Assembly: GCF_030463535.1 (NCBI RefSeq)
Contig: NC_132901.1
Location: 558,980-622,979, forward strand
Reading direction: 5' to 3'
Length of the DNA stretch: 64,000 nt
Source: Salminus brasiliensis
Taxonomy: Eukaryota > Chordata > Actinopteri > Characiformes > Bryconidae
Shown here: one piece after another, positions 26,601-37,484 of the stretch
How positions within the stretch are numbered: the first letter of the stretch is position 1
Layout of the letters: each line of letters begins with the position of its first letter
Made by a program: the position numbers and the translations under genes
Notes under the pieces: model-generated
What the model was told of the DNA's origin: nothing
The model's input: only the letters and a program-made list of their open reading frames with translations
The model's database searches: none

Positions 26601-26990
26601 GGGTTCCTCGCTCTACAACTGTGGATGTGATGGTGAGTTGGTGATGGTGTGAGGAGTTTCTAACCCAAACTGTATCAAATCTATTCTTCCAAACACAGTT
26701 GCTGTAGAGAACAGCATTGCCTCCCGGTCTGACTCTCATCTCCACTTCTGCTCCAGAGATCCTGGAAAACCAAACACCTAAAAAAGAACCCCATCAACTT
26801 CACTTTAGATCATGCATGGTTTCATATGTCTTCTTATGTAGAAAGCCTCAGGTTATAGTACTGGTGTTCAGACTCAGACACAGTTTTAGCTCTTCAACTG
26901 AAGGATGCTCTATAATATAAAAAAATTAGCAGATGTAGAAGTTTACTTACACATGAACGTGAGGAGGAGAACTGCTCTTGATCTCGCCAT
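23624..26990 (-). CDS. Receptor gene F: diverged V-set Ig receptor with two-ITIM tail
   Basis: Predicted 243-residue receptor. Exons: 26951-26990 ([13 protein letters not shown]), 26424-26777 V domain, 25546-25683 stalk and transmembrane, 25298-25365 juxtamembrane, 23624-23755 tail; 40+354+138+68+132 = 732 nt, in frame. The V domain is nine residues shorter than in B, lacking most of the loop before the G strand. It has only two cysteines (LYSNC and LYSCA); the RNCS cysteine is Ser (RNSSHHHQ). The transmembrane segment ends YFIYRCRAP. Exon 4 begins [14 protein letters not shown] and is the longest in the cluster. The tail has VSYASL and STYSEV. Intron 4 is expanded to 1.5 kb by a Tc1 relic and a minisatellite. 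The signal peptide is more hydrophobic than in A to E. Confidence 0.8.
23798..24866 (+). mobile_element. Tc1/mariner relic in intron 4 of gene F
   Basis: Starts after TA with CAGTGTCATGCAAAAGTATT, a Tc1-type terminal sequence. The plus strand then shows scattered transposase words (for example the equivalent of [14 protein letters not shown] near 24560-24600 and SPDLNPI near 24845) in different frames with stops. No right inverted repeat is found; a minisatellite begins where it should be. It is inserted antisense to gene F. Confidence 0.7.
24878..25230. repeat. Minisatellite of TAGCAACCAC-type units, intron 4 of gene F
   Basis: Many imperfect copies of about 10-25 bp built on CCATAGCAACCACC and CCTTAGCAAC, following directly on the broken Tc1 end. 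Confidence 0.8.
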
Positions 26991-27060
26991 CTCACCAGAG
27001 ACTGATGCTGGGTGGCTGATGGTGGTGAGGGTCTTTGAAGCGGATGTGTGTGTTTAGCTG

Positions 27061-27080
27061 TGATTGGTCCACGTCAGTGG
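27061..27080 (-). promoter_or_regulatory. Proximal CRE-like/CCAAT module of gene F
   Basis: Perfect copy, 71 bp before the ATG, although the gene itself is strongly diverged from A to E. Confidence 0.65.
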
Positions 27081-27716
27081 AACATTTCTATTTTTGATGA
27101 TGTCCCACAGAGCAGTGGTTAATGCTTTTGTTTAGAGATTTCACCAATGAGAGATGTGCAACCTAGTCTTCCTGACTGGTCTCTTGGTAAAAAGGTGGTG
27201 TTTAGAGATGTGGTCAGCCAGTGGCTCTCTGTTCTAAAAGATAAAAGGCTAAAAAATGACCAATGAAGAAGAAAACGACATTAGATACTCTACGGGTAGA
27301 CCTCAACTACAGCTAACTCTAATGGGAACATTCCTGGGCCTACTTCTTCTTCTAATGTAACTTTGTGACCATCCAAATTATGTCCCTTAGCATAGGATTG
27401 TCTGCCAATGCCGTACGCCACCTGACCACTGAATACTGGGCTGATTTAAACCAGTTACTAATTACGAGTGCCGATTCTGATCAGATCTGGGAGCAGATAT
27501 TTAAGGTTCTCATGCTGTGGCCTTGCTACAGCTTTCCTGTTTTGTTGCACCTTTGATGCTCATGAGCTTTTAGCCATGTGTTGGTGTGTATGTGGGTGCT
27601 TGAGAGGATTTTACAGTCAATGACCACATTTCCATTCCAGTCTAATCTGAGCATGTGTGGGTTTGTGAGGGGGGAGCATGGTTCTGATAGGTTAAAAATA
27701 AGCAACAACCTAAACT

Positions 27717-28000
27717 ATATGTCCAAATGTTTGTGGACACCCCTTCTAATTCAGCGTTCAGCTACTGTAAGTTGCACCCATTGTTGACACAGGTCTGCTA
27801 ATGCACACGGGCAGCTTGTGTAGTCCCCGTAGAGAAGTACTGCCAAAAGAATAGGACTCTCTAGAGCAGATAAACCATGCCTAATGTCCGGCAGATGAAG
27901 TGGGGCGGTGGTCATCCAACATATCGCTGAATACAATCAAATGCTTACAGCAATGCTTCTCCAAAATATCGTAGAAGTCTGTTCAGGAGGTTTTTTTCTT
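27717..28000. mobile_element. Fragment of a fish DNA transposon (probable)
   Basis: Begins with TATATGTCCAAATGTTTGTG, which resembles a terminal sequence common in fish Tc1-group elements. The other end and any transposase frame are absent. The remainder of 27.1-28.87 kb shows no recognised gene. Confidence 0.4.
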
Positions 28001-28870
28001 GGACAATTGAGACATTTACTCCAACAAAAGCAGAATCAACTAGATTTTTTAGGTTTGAGTTTTGGGTTGAGGGTTGGGATTATGACCAGGTTTATAGTTG
28101 GAGCAAATTTACACAACCTTTATAGTTAGTTAGATCAATGTAGGTGTCTACATAGCATCTAATGGGTTCATCATTTAACAAACACTTCAGCTGTCCCTGA
28201 CATTGCCAATAGCAAATCTCCAAAATGACTTGGAATGAAATATTTTATATTGACATCCACTGAAAGTTAAGATGTATTTTTTGGAGAGTTAGAATTTAGG
28301 CCTTTCAGCTGCCTTGGTATCTGCCTGTATCTCTGGATGCTTTTACTTTCACTTTTTTAGTCATTTACCATCACTTTTGACAGAGTTCAAGGTTATGGCC
28401 ACAGTTAATCCCACATTTATAATATTTGTTTACAACATATTTGTATTCCTTGCTATTGTTTACTTGTTCAAATGAAGGTCTGCTGAATGACCCATACAAA
28501 CTCTGATTTGGTCAACAGTAAAGACAATGGCAAGACAGATGTCTAAGAGGATGGCAGTTTGTGTTGAAGTGTGTGAGAGTGTTGTGGCTTGCTCAGAAAC
28601 TGAAACTCTGCAGATCTATGAGCAGGCCGTCTCTAACCACAAATGTTTCCATGAGGGTGTGTTGAAGTTGAGCTATCATAGAACACGGCAGCTCAGGACT
28701 GTGTATGACACCTGCCATGACCCGTTCATAATATAGTACAGTTCTCAAAAAGGTGTGTTGTTCATTTTAATACATGATACAGGCTTAAAACAGGTCCTGG
28801 ATCAGTTTTTCCACTTTAACCAGGTCTGGACGTAGCCTCTACACTGTGTAGAACTGATGTGCACTGGTCT

Positions 28871-28908
28871 GAGCTGCAGGGCCTCACTGTGGGTTTCCTG
28901 TTTTAGCA
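28871..28908 (-). promoter_or_regulatory. Distal conserved block upstream of gene F
   Basis: Extended form with GAGCTGCAGGGCCTC before the core ACTGTGGGTTTCCTGTTTT, about 1.9 kb before the ATG. Confidence 0.5.
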
Positions 28909-29149
28909 TAGCTCTCAAACTCTCAGGCTTGAAGAGGTGGGAGAGGGGAAGACTGTTTAGACACACTTTATTAATTCCTTTAGGAACTATGTGTATGTGT
29001 ATGTGTGTTTTCCTACACAGGGCTGGGTTAGCAAATGGGCTAAGTGGGGCTGACACATGCAAGAGGTCTATTGGTTGGCTTGGGAAGTGATGGAAAAGTT
29101 TTACTATTTGGTTGATAACAGGACATCTATCGTCAGGTTTATCCATATG

Positions 29150-29663
29150 TGTCATGGCGTGCTAGGCCAGACTTCCCCCTCGTTTGGGAGGGGGGCAAAA
29201 GGGGACACGAAAGGAATCTGGGTTAAACAGGGGATAACTTAAGTTAGGGGGGGGGGAGCTGGGGGACCAGTTACTAAGCAAAAACCACAGCATGCTGCCG
29301 TGAGCCAGAATCCTGACAATGAGTGATCGAGCCTCGCTGATAACGTGGATAGCAGGGTGACCTGCTGAGTCAAAGCTGGTCGTAACACACCTCTAGTCGT
29401 GCGGGGAACCTCTCAGGCGATCTCAAGGTTCCAAATGATACAATTCTCTGCATTGAACCATGGAGTTGAGGCTCCTTAAGTACCCCCAGTCCCAGGTGAA
29501 ACACATGAACCAAACAAAAGGACAAAGAAGAATCAGAATGGAAACATGAGTCGACACACTGAACCAAACACATGAACACAAACAAGGGGGAAGTCCATAT
29601 TTGGGCCTGTGGGTGGCGGCTCAGAATCGCCCCGGGGGAAGGCGCTATACCGAGTGCCCGACA
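29150..29663 (-). mobile_element. Solo LTR, minus orientation
   Basis: 514-bp unit beginning TGTCATGGCG and ending CCCGACA on the plus strand, flanked by perfect 5-bp direct repeats ATATG (29145-29149 and 29664-29668). Its reverse complement aligns along its length with 31297-31990. No internal retrotransposon genes adjoin it, so it is a solo LTR. A homopolymer run of G near 29247 lies inside. Confidence 0.8.
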
Positions 29664-29668
29664 ATATG

Positions 29669-30350
29669 GAGTGTTTATTTTAATTTTTTTTGCATGACAG
29701 TGCTGTTTAAGAAATGCTAATGCTGAATTAATGTATTGCACTTGATAAAGTAAGATTTGGTTTAAAGGATAGTTCAAGGAATTGGAAATCCTGCAATCGA
29801 GGAATTCATGACTAGATGTACTCAAGATGATTTCAAGGCCAAAAGAGATCAACTGGAACTTTGTTTCACAGTTTACAGTTAAACACGAGTTGCCCTCTCC
29901 ATGGTGCTGAAAACACTTCTGTTCTTTCATTGAGTAAGATGTTCTGAATAAAGGACCACTACTGACCAGATATTATTGGGGTCCCTTAGCACAGAGACAC
30001 TGAAATGGTGGTGTTTATGGTAGTGTGTGTGCTGGTGGTGCTGAGGGTGTGGTTGAAAGTGCATCCACCACCCAAAAATATCTGCACAAGAATGTCTCTG
30101 TGCTCAGAAAATGGTAATTTGTCAAACATAATAGTGGATAGTCATTAAAGTCATTACTGAGTCATTAATGACCATCAATGGCACTACCAACTACTGTGTT
30201 GCTAAAGCTCTTGGCTAGCCTGCAACCTTATGGAAAGATACAGCCTTAATGATGATGGTAGAGCTCTCTTTAGGACAGCCACAATCACACATAAACTTTG
30301 CTGATGGATTCTTACATTTGCTTACACAGTTATTTAGTATTCAAATGCAT
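29669..30350. other. Intergenic between a solo LTR and gene G
   Basis: No gene recognised. Downstream flank of G. Confidence 0.4.
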
Positions 30351-30356
30351 TTTATT
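30351..30356 (-). terminator. Polyadenylation signal of gene G
   Basis: Minus-strand AATAAA, about 280 bp after the stop codon. Confidence 0.55.
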
Positions 30357-30633
30357 AGATCTCCAAATCACCAAGACATTTCCTAGAGAAATCAAAAAGA
30401 TCCAGTTCTCTTAAAGACTCTTAAAACTCTTTTTAAAACAGGTTCTTCAAATGATGATGCCAGATATGTGCAGGTGACGACCCTTTAAATTGGTGAAGAA
30501 CCTTTACATAAAGTTAGAGTTCCTTTAGACATTCAAAACAAACATGGTCCTTTCTGAAACTTTAACTAAACCCAAAAACTAACAAACCTCAAACTACAGC
30601 AGTTCCTTCTCTGAAAAAGGAACCTCCAGATAT

Positions 30634-32912
30634 CTACACTTTCTCAGATTTGACCTCAGAATAAGTGCTGAAATCAGAGCTCTCAACTCTCGTCTTCTTC
30701 TTCAGATGTTTCTGTCCTCTGCTTGGCAGATCCAATGAAGCATAGCACACCTCATCTTCTCCTCCAGCCTGCAGTTATAATAAAATAAGTCTAGTAATCC
30801 AGGTCCACCATATCGTACGACTTCTGTATGTAAAGATGTGCATGTACAGAGTGTGTTGTACCTCATCCTGCTTTCTCATCTTCACACTCCTCCCTTGGTC
30901 TGCTCTTTGACCTAGTGTTTGGGAAGGACAGAGATTGCATAACTCACCATTCTCACACCTAAGTCAACAGTATTCATTGATATTAAATGTTTTTCATGTC
31001 AGTGAGAAAAAGAGAGAGAGTACCTGTAGTTCTGGCTCTGCAGATGCAGTACACACAGGTGGAGGAGATCAGCGAGGAGAAAAGAACACACACAGGAGTC
31101 ACACTGACCAGCAGCTTCCAGCAGATATTCCGGTCCGATATGGGAGGGGTGGAAGTGGTTTGGGAGGGACTAGTACAAGGGATGGTCATATCTGAAATAT
31201 ATATATATTCAGAAACATGCATTTACTGATACAGAAAATACAGCACAAAAAATTATCTTGACGAACCTCCAGACCATTCAAAGATGTGTGAGATATTGTC
31301 AGCCCCTTGGTATCGCGCCCTCCCCCGGGGCGATGCCGAGCTGCTGCCCACAGGCTCACACAAGGACTTTTGTTTTGTGTTTAAGGGGCTTCCATGCTAG
31401 ACTCGACCCCGAGAATTAAAAAGATTAGTAGATTTATGTCTAGAAACCTCAAGGTTTCGTGTCCTCTTAGCATTAGGCCAGCTTCGCCTCGACTCCGTCA
31501 TCAACTCCTGATCTTCTCAGAGGGTCGAGCTTCTAATGAGGTACGCTCGCTTTTCAAGGGAGAGTATCCTTCAGCTCTCAAACCGCCTATACTGCTCATG
31601 GTCACGCGTCAGTACCAGGTCTGTTCAGCTTTGCCATTTGGGTTCTCTCTCGATTTCCCGTCTCTTAGTTCCCCCAGCACCTGATGAACACAACCTTGGT
31701 TCTCCAGTGTTTTCCCCAGGCTCTGCCTGCTGGTTTACGTTTACATTTCCCTTCCTGTTCATTCCTTACCTCCTAGCTCAGCTCCTGGAGTCCTACCAGC
31801 CTCAGGTGTGTTTTGTGTTGTCCATTTTAATCGTCACAGTTGTATTTGGATTCTCGTTTGCCTGTACTTGCTACCTTTTGCTACGTTCTCCCCTGTTTTG
31901 GTTTCTTATATTCTGTTAATAAATATACTTGCATTGGATCCATCTCTGCAAGTGTTCATCCCTCTGTGTCTGGCCTAACCCGTCATGACAGATATCATAG
32001 GAAAACAAGCTTGAGTTTCCAAGCAACTGCATTTTAAACACCTTATGGAGAATCTTTATAAATCTTTCAAATAAAAAAATGCTTTTAATGGTTGTTTGGG
32101 AGCAATCCCAAAGAAGAATCACTTGGGTTTTACAGAGATCTTTAAGTAGGGGAGAACCTTTGAAGGTCCAATTAAACCATCTCGTCACCAATAGCACACA
32201 TCTTTAGATATAAAACCAAAGGTTTCTTCAATGGCATCATTCAGGAAACAGCATCTGTATTTTTAAGAGTGTAGCATACTGAAGACCAACAGAATCCAAG
32301 AAGAGGAGCTGCGCTCTTACCTATAAGAGAGATCCGTGTAGTCTGGTTTCCATAATGATAAACTGTCCCATCACTGTTGCCCTGTATCTCCTGTCTTGCA
32401 CAGTAATACACACCCAGGTCCTTTTCCGAGATGTTCTCCACCAGCAGATCGTAGGTCTTGCTGGAGGAGTTCCTCACAAATCTGAAGCGTGGGAAATGTT
32501 GTTTGACATCTGGACTAAATGTTAGCAGAAGTGGAGGGTGGCTGTCATCGGAACAGTTTCTAAACCAAGCAAGATGTGATCGCTGGGGTACAGCACAGTC
32601 ACAGTAGAGAGTGATGTTGTCTCCTCGTCTGACTCTCTTCTTCACTTCTGCTCCAGAGATGTTGGAGATCCAAACGCCTGCAATGTAAGAGAAGACTTCA
32701 GACTCAACCACAAAGAACGGTGCTACAAATGGATCACTGAGTAATACAAGGACCACTCTCGAATGTCGGTAACAGAAACCTGGCTGTGGGAAGAACCTTT
32801 CAGAGGTCTAAAGAGGCATCACTTGATGTAAGGGTTCTTTACAAATTTTAAAAGATGTAAATTTTGTGTACTCACACCAGAGAGTGAGGAGAAGAGCTCT
32901 TGATCTGTCCAT
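30634..32912 (-). CDS. Receptor gene G: V-set Ig receptor retaining the canonical B-strand Cys, two-ITIM tail
   Basis: Predicted 244-residue receptor, the most diverged intact member. Exons: 32876-32912 (MDRSRALLLTLW), 32321-32677 V domain, 31024-31191 stalk and transmembrane, 30862-30899 juxtamembrane, 30634-30768 tail; 37+357+168+38+135 = 735 nt, in frame. The V domain reads ITLYCDC, WFRNCSDD and DLGVYYCA: four cysteines, with the canonical C23 position filled, unlike all other members. The G strand is YHYGNQTTRISLIG. The transmembrane exon matches I to K in length ([15 protein letters not shown]) and ends ICRART. Exon 4 (DQGRSVKMRKQDE) aligns with that of I to K. The tail has VCYASL and STYSEV. 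Intron 2 holds an antisense solo LTR. Confidence 0.82.
31297..31990 (+). mobile_element. Solo LTR in intron 2 of gene G, antisense to the gene
   Basis: 694-bp unit from TGTCAGCCCC to GTCATGACA, flanked by perfect 5-bp direct repeats GATAT (31292-31296 and 31991-31995). AATAAA at about 31918 fits an LTR R region in plus orientation. The open frames inside it are not receptor exons. Confidence 0.85.
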
Positions 32913-32976
32913 CTCGGATACTGGCGCTGGATGGCTGATGACAATGAGGGTCTCTGCTGAGGTCTGGGCTGAGGTC

Positions 32977-32996
32977 TGATTGGTCCACGTCAGTGG
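32977..32996 (-). promoter_or_regulatory. Proximal CRE-like/CCAAT module of gene G
   Basis: Perfect copy, 65 bp before the ATG. Confidence 0.65.
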
Positions 32997-33315
32997 AACA
33001 TTTCTATTTTTAAATGCATTTGTGTTCAGAGTCACAAATGAGAGGTGGGAACTAATCACATGCTTTCTTACTGGTCTCTTTTAAGGAGAGTGTTTTTTGA
33101 TGTTTTTTAAATTAGACGTGTGATCAACTCTTAATGCTTAATCTCTAAACCACAGAACCATACCATGGCTGACTGTTGAGCCAGACCCTTTAAACATAGT
33201 TGTACGCAATGAAATAACCCTTTTATAGTGTCACAAATTGCATGGCATCAACAACATATTGCTCTAACAGTAACACTAAATAGACTGTTCCTCTGTTTTA
33301 TAACATTCTACTACT

Positions 33316-33900
33316 TATCAGGCCCTCATTATCGTGCCTCCACCTAGGCGATCTCGAGCCGCCGCCCACAGGCTCAAATAAGGACTTCCATTTCGTTTGT
33401 GGTCACGTGTGGTTCGGTTCTGTTGTTATTGTTCATTGTTTTGATCATGAGTTTTACCTGGGACTGGGACGTCGAATGGCCCGAACTGGAGCCATCAGGA
33501 CACCCCTGCGGTTCATCTTAGGTCTCAGGTGTGTTCAGGTCAGCTCCGGCGATTCACCCATGTTCAGAGTAGGTTTCCCGGCTACTCACGCGTCAAGCGA
33601 GGCTTGCTTGCTCCCTGTCTGGATGCTCACGGTTTCATTTATTTCTTTTTAGTTTCTCCCCGGTTAGTCTCCCCTTTACTCCCGCTTTGCTCCCAACTCC
33701 TCCCAGTCCCAGGTTGTGTTTTGTTCGCCATTTCATTTGTCACTTTTGGGTTTTGTTTTGTCACCATTGCTCACTGTTTGCTGCTTGTTTTGCCCCTGTT
33801 TGTCACTTGCCCCTTTCTGTTTCTCCTGGTTGTGTTAATAAATCTGCTTGCTTTGATACCTGCAAGCGTTCATCCCATCTTGGTCTGGCCTAACATGCTG
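33316..33900 (+). mobile_element. Older solo LTR upstream of gene G
   Basis: Aligns with the two LTRs at 29150 and 31297: start TATCAGGCCCTCATTATCG, the shared CCGCCCACAGGCTC, AATAAA near 33837 and the GTCTGGCCTAACA end. The terminal bases are degraded and no target duplication is visible. It lies about 400 bp upstream of the first exon of G. Confidence 0.7.
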
Positions 33901-34674
33901 TTTTGTGAAATTTTGAACCAAAGGGAAATAATAACTTAAATAACTCAGGTTCCACAATAGACCTGTTTCAACATATTGCCAATGCATTATGACCATATAA
34001 CCTTTAATATAAGGTGAACATGGACGCATGATATCCTTATATTCGGATATGAAGACCAAATTAGCGTGGTTCTGCAGTGCACCTGCACTACTTCATAATG
34101 CCTTTCATAGTACAAACACCTTTGCAGCCTGTTCAAAAGGGGTAGGCCTCTTCCTAGTGGTTATACCGAACAGTAAGTTGTTCATACGATACAGTGTGCA
34201 CTAATTGGATGGAGTGCACCTTAGGCCAGCGCCTGGGCATCAACAGGGCAGAATTCGTTCTCATTACACATGCCATTACACTAAGAAGGTTTTTAAAGTA
34301 TTGTCATTTTAAACAATTGCTTTGTTAATACTACTGTTAATAATGTCCATTTGAGGCACCTCTACAACCTTTACAGTATATATGAAACATAACCAATGGA
34401 CTTTGTATACCCAAGCCATTAAACCATGCCTGAGATCTACATCACATTCTGCTTTGCATTTGCATTTACCACTTCATTTTAAAACCAGCTACACGTATAA
34501 TATTTAATATTAAATTTTTAGCTCCATAAATCTACCCCATATCATTTAAAGCAGCCAACTGACTCCTGGACAGTTATTAACTACAAAGCAGTCTCAAACT
34601 TAGGAACAGTGCATTTTCAGCAGATCTGAGATCAGTCAGTCAAGACAATCAGGGTGAGGTGTCCTGGCATGGCC
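33901..34674. other. Intergenic
   Basis: No gene or element recognised. Confidence 0.4.
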
Positions 34675-34712
34675 TGAGCTGCAGAGCCTCGCTGTGGTTT
34701 TCCTGTTTTGCA
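34675..34712 (-). promoter_or_regulatory. Distal conserved block, first of four upstream of gene G
   Basis: Core GCTGTGGTTTTCCTGTTTT; here the RUNX-like word is a full TGTGGTTT. It is about 1.8 kb before the ATG of G and is preceded by GAGATCAGTCAGTCAAGACA, a lead sequence shared with the next three copies. Confidence 0.5.
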
Positions 34713-35154
34713 TGTCTGAACTGCTACTGGTGAGCTCTCGGACTCAAGAGGAGATGTGGTAAAGATAGAAGATCAAACGTCTTGGTTTATCTGATGTTAC
34801 AATCAGAAAAACAACAATGTTTCCAAAGCATTTCAGCATGAGCATGTGATTGGGTGCAGCTACTTCTGTCTTGCATCTCGTTTTAATGTCCAGGAATTCA
34901 ACGAAGACACTAATGACCAGTATATGTGTTTCCCTATATATATAATAAATGGTATATGTTTATTAATGCTGCTCAGTGTTAATTGTGCATTACTTTACTG
35001 TTCATGAAAGGCCTATGAAGGTATTGTTTAAAACAGATACTGGGTCAGATCTTCCTCCTAACCAGGTCTAAAAAAAATTAGCCTCCCCACAGTGCAGAAC
35101 TGATGTGAGATCAGTCAGTAAAGACAGCAAGCATTTGGTGGTCTGATGTGGTCT

Positions 35155-35192
35155 GAGCTGTAGGCCCTCACTGTGGGTTTCCTGTTTTCGTG
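35155..35192 (-). promoter_or_regulatory. Distal conserved block, second copy
   Basis: Core ACTGTGGGTTTCCTGTTTTC with the same ATGTGAGATCAGTCAGTAAA lead about 60 bp to the left. No receptor exon lies between this copy and the next. Confidence 0.45.
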
Positions 35193-36102
35193 TGGGGGAG
35201 GAGAACTTCACTTTGACTAACCACATACCTCTCCTTCAAACCCCCCAAAGCATTCTGGGAAATGTATACAATCTAAAACACAAGTGGACTCATGACTTCA
35301 TGCTTGCTTATTTGATGACCCTCATCTTTTCTTCTGCCTAACTGAAGGCCAGATTAGGTCTTATTAGAGCATCTCTTCCTGTTTTTAGTTGATGCACTAA
35401 GAGGACCTGGGAGGGGCAATGGGAGGGGATAACTGAGTTTTAGTGATGTTGGCTGGAACTCAAGTTGGAGCTCACCAATATACACTGAACTGTTGCGCTC
35501 AATTAGGAATGGCAGTTGGGGTGTTGCTGAGCCTAAACGGCATCACGTGTAACTGTTAGAGTCCTCAGCCAATTGTGAACATGATGTGTTGGCCTGGTTG
35601 CTGACACAAAATCCCCTGCAGGCACCAGCAAGGTGGGATGAACCAACATCAGATTCATGCAGAACCACAGGAGGCTCACTTCTAGACAATTGGGTTTAAA
35701 GGCCCAAGTCTCACTCATCTCTCAAATCGTCCACATGGAATCTTCTATGGATGAGTCTCTTGGAGAGATTCAACAAGGACCCAGTACTGAACATCAAATG
35801 GATAGTTTCTAAACAAAGCTCTAAATCTGTGAGGTGCAGCAACTTTCACCAAAGAGCCCCGAGAGTGGTTCTTTAGCTCGTCATCTAAGAAACTGAGGCT
35901 GGGAGACTGGGGTGACCATCCTGATCTAGCCTAGCTCATTGGATTACTGAACTCAGAAGATCTATCACTATCATCAGTAACATGTATAGCTCTTTGAAGT
36001 CAAGCTGAGTAAAACTATATGTTTGATCACTTGGTCAAAATGTTCATAAATAGGTCTCAATGTGAAGGATAGTTGGTTTTAAATGTGAGATCAGTCGATG
36101 TG
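35193..36102. other. Intergenic
   Basis: No exon recognised. At 35870-35905 there is a weak resemblance to a signal-peptide exon region, too short to call. Confidence 0.3.
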
Positions 36103-36147
36103 GCCTGAGCTGCAGGGCCTCGCTGTGGTTTTCCTGTTTTTGCAGGT
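36103..36147 (-). promoter_or_regulatory. Distal conserved block, third copy
   Basis: GAGCTGCAGGGCCTCGCTG then TGTGGTTTTCCTGTTTTTGC, with a complete RUNX-like word. Confidence 0.45.
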
Positions 36148-36439
36148 CTGAACTTTGACGCTGCTGTGCTCTCAAGCTTGTGATCATGTTGGGGAGGGAG
36201 GTGTGGGGGAGGTGAATCTTCACATATATTTGTATAGATGCATGCCAGTCAGAACTAAGCCTGTATGTATATTCAATGTAGTTGTAGCTATAAGGGTGCA
36301 CTTGCAGCACATTGACCTGCAGGTCATCAACTGATTAACCTGTGTGCTCAAAAATAACATTACGTAACATTGCCTAATATTGTGAAGGTCCATCTTGTGC
36401 TGTCAAAACATCTCTGACCTGTCAAGGCATGAACCTCAT

Positions 36440-36620
36440 AAGCCCTCTGAAGGTGTTCTGTGGTATCTGGCATCAAGACATTGAGCATCAATGAGTCTTG
36501 GGTTCACCAGTTGTCCTTCTTTGGACCATTTATGGTAGGAACTGTCCACTGCATTCCAATGACATGTCACAAGACCTCCCTGATGTTTTGGAGATGTTCT
36601 GACCGTCATCTAGCCATCAC
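36440..36620. repeat. Dispersed repeat, copy 1 (partner 37958-38105)
   Basis: About 150 bp matching the partner: TCTGGCATCAAGACATTGAG through CATGTCACAAGACCTCCCTG. It sits in a longer stretch (36340-36800) that looks like a non-coding fish transposon remnant; class not determined. Confidence 0.55.
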
Positions 36621-37094
36621 CATTCTCGTCAAAATGGCCCTGATTCTTATGCTTGACCATTACTTTTCTTTCCAATGCTTCAACTTCAAGAACTGACTGT
36701 TCACTCAGATAAGATAAGATATCCACCCCTTGACGGGAGCCACTGGAACCAGATTGTCACTGTATTCACTTCACTTGCTAGTGGTTTTAAAGGACATGGC
36801 CTGCACATGTATGGTTGAGGTGTCTATGCATGGTGAGTTGCTGTTTGACACTGCATGTTTATGAGGTGGCCATTGTTAACCACAGATGTTTCCATGACTC
36901 AGTGTGAGTGTTTCTGGGGGGGACAACTTCTTAAGTTCTATATCACTCATCACATACCAGTTTCATATGGCAGTGAAATCATATATGTGCACATATATAG
37001 TCTTGGATCAGTTTTAAACAGGTGTGAAAGTTACCTCTGCACAGTGCAGAACTGATGTGAGATCAGTCAGTAAAGGGAACCAGTGTGGTGGTCT

Positions 37095-37125
37095 CAGGGC
37101 CTCACTGTGGGTTTTCTGTTTTAGT
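37095..37125 (-). promoter_or_regulatory. Distal conserved block, fourth copy
   Basis: Core ACTGTGGGTTTTCTGTTTTAG; the ETS-like word has one change. It has the same ATGTGAGATCAGTCAGTAAA lead. Confidence 0.4.
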
Positions 37126-37484
37126 CTGTGCTGCAGAGCTAGCACAGGATGCATACAGCTACTGAGCTAGCATGACTAACTTAAATGCATTGTTTAGATG
37201 AAGCTATTTTTGTAATTCCTCTTTATATATCTTTAAGCAAACAGCCACCAAAAAAACATGGTATAGAGTCCAAAAATCCAAACAACAGAGAAACAAGGGG
37301 AAAAAATGGAAATTGGAAATTTGGGGGCAAAAGAACACAAAATGTGGGGAAAAACCCAACATATTTAATGGTCCAAATGATGTAGTCAATCTGTTCAGGT
37401 TTAATCCATCCAAAATGATTAGTATGGTTAATGATTGTCCTCTTGATCTCCAGAATCCCCAGAAGAGCAACATTCTGTTGACCT

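Noticed and set aside
29370-29930. 186-codon minus-strand frame
   Set aside because: Half lies inside the solo LTR at 29150-29663; no domain is recognised and no family exon fits.
31536-31919. 127-codon plus-strand frame rich in Leu, Phe and Ser
   Set aside because: It lies wholly inside a solo LTR with target-site duplications.
33529-33939. 136-codon plus-strand hydrophobic frame
   Set aside because: Inside the older LTR of the same family; not conserved in frame between copies.
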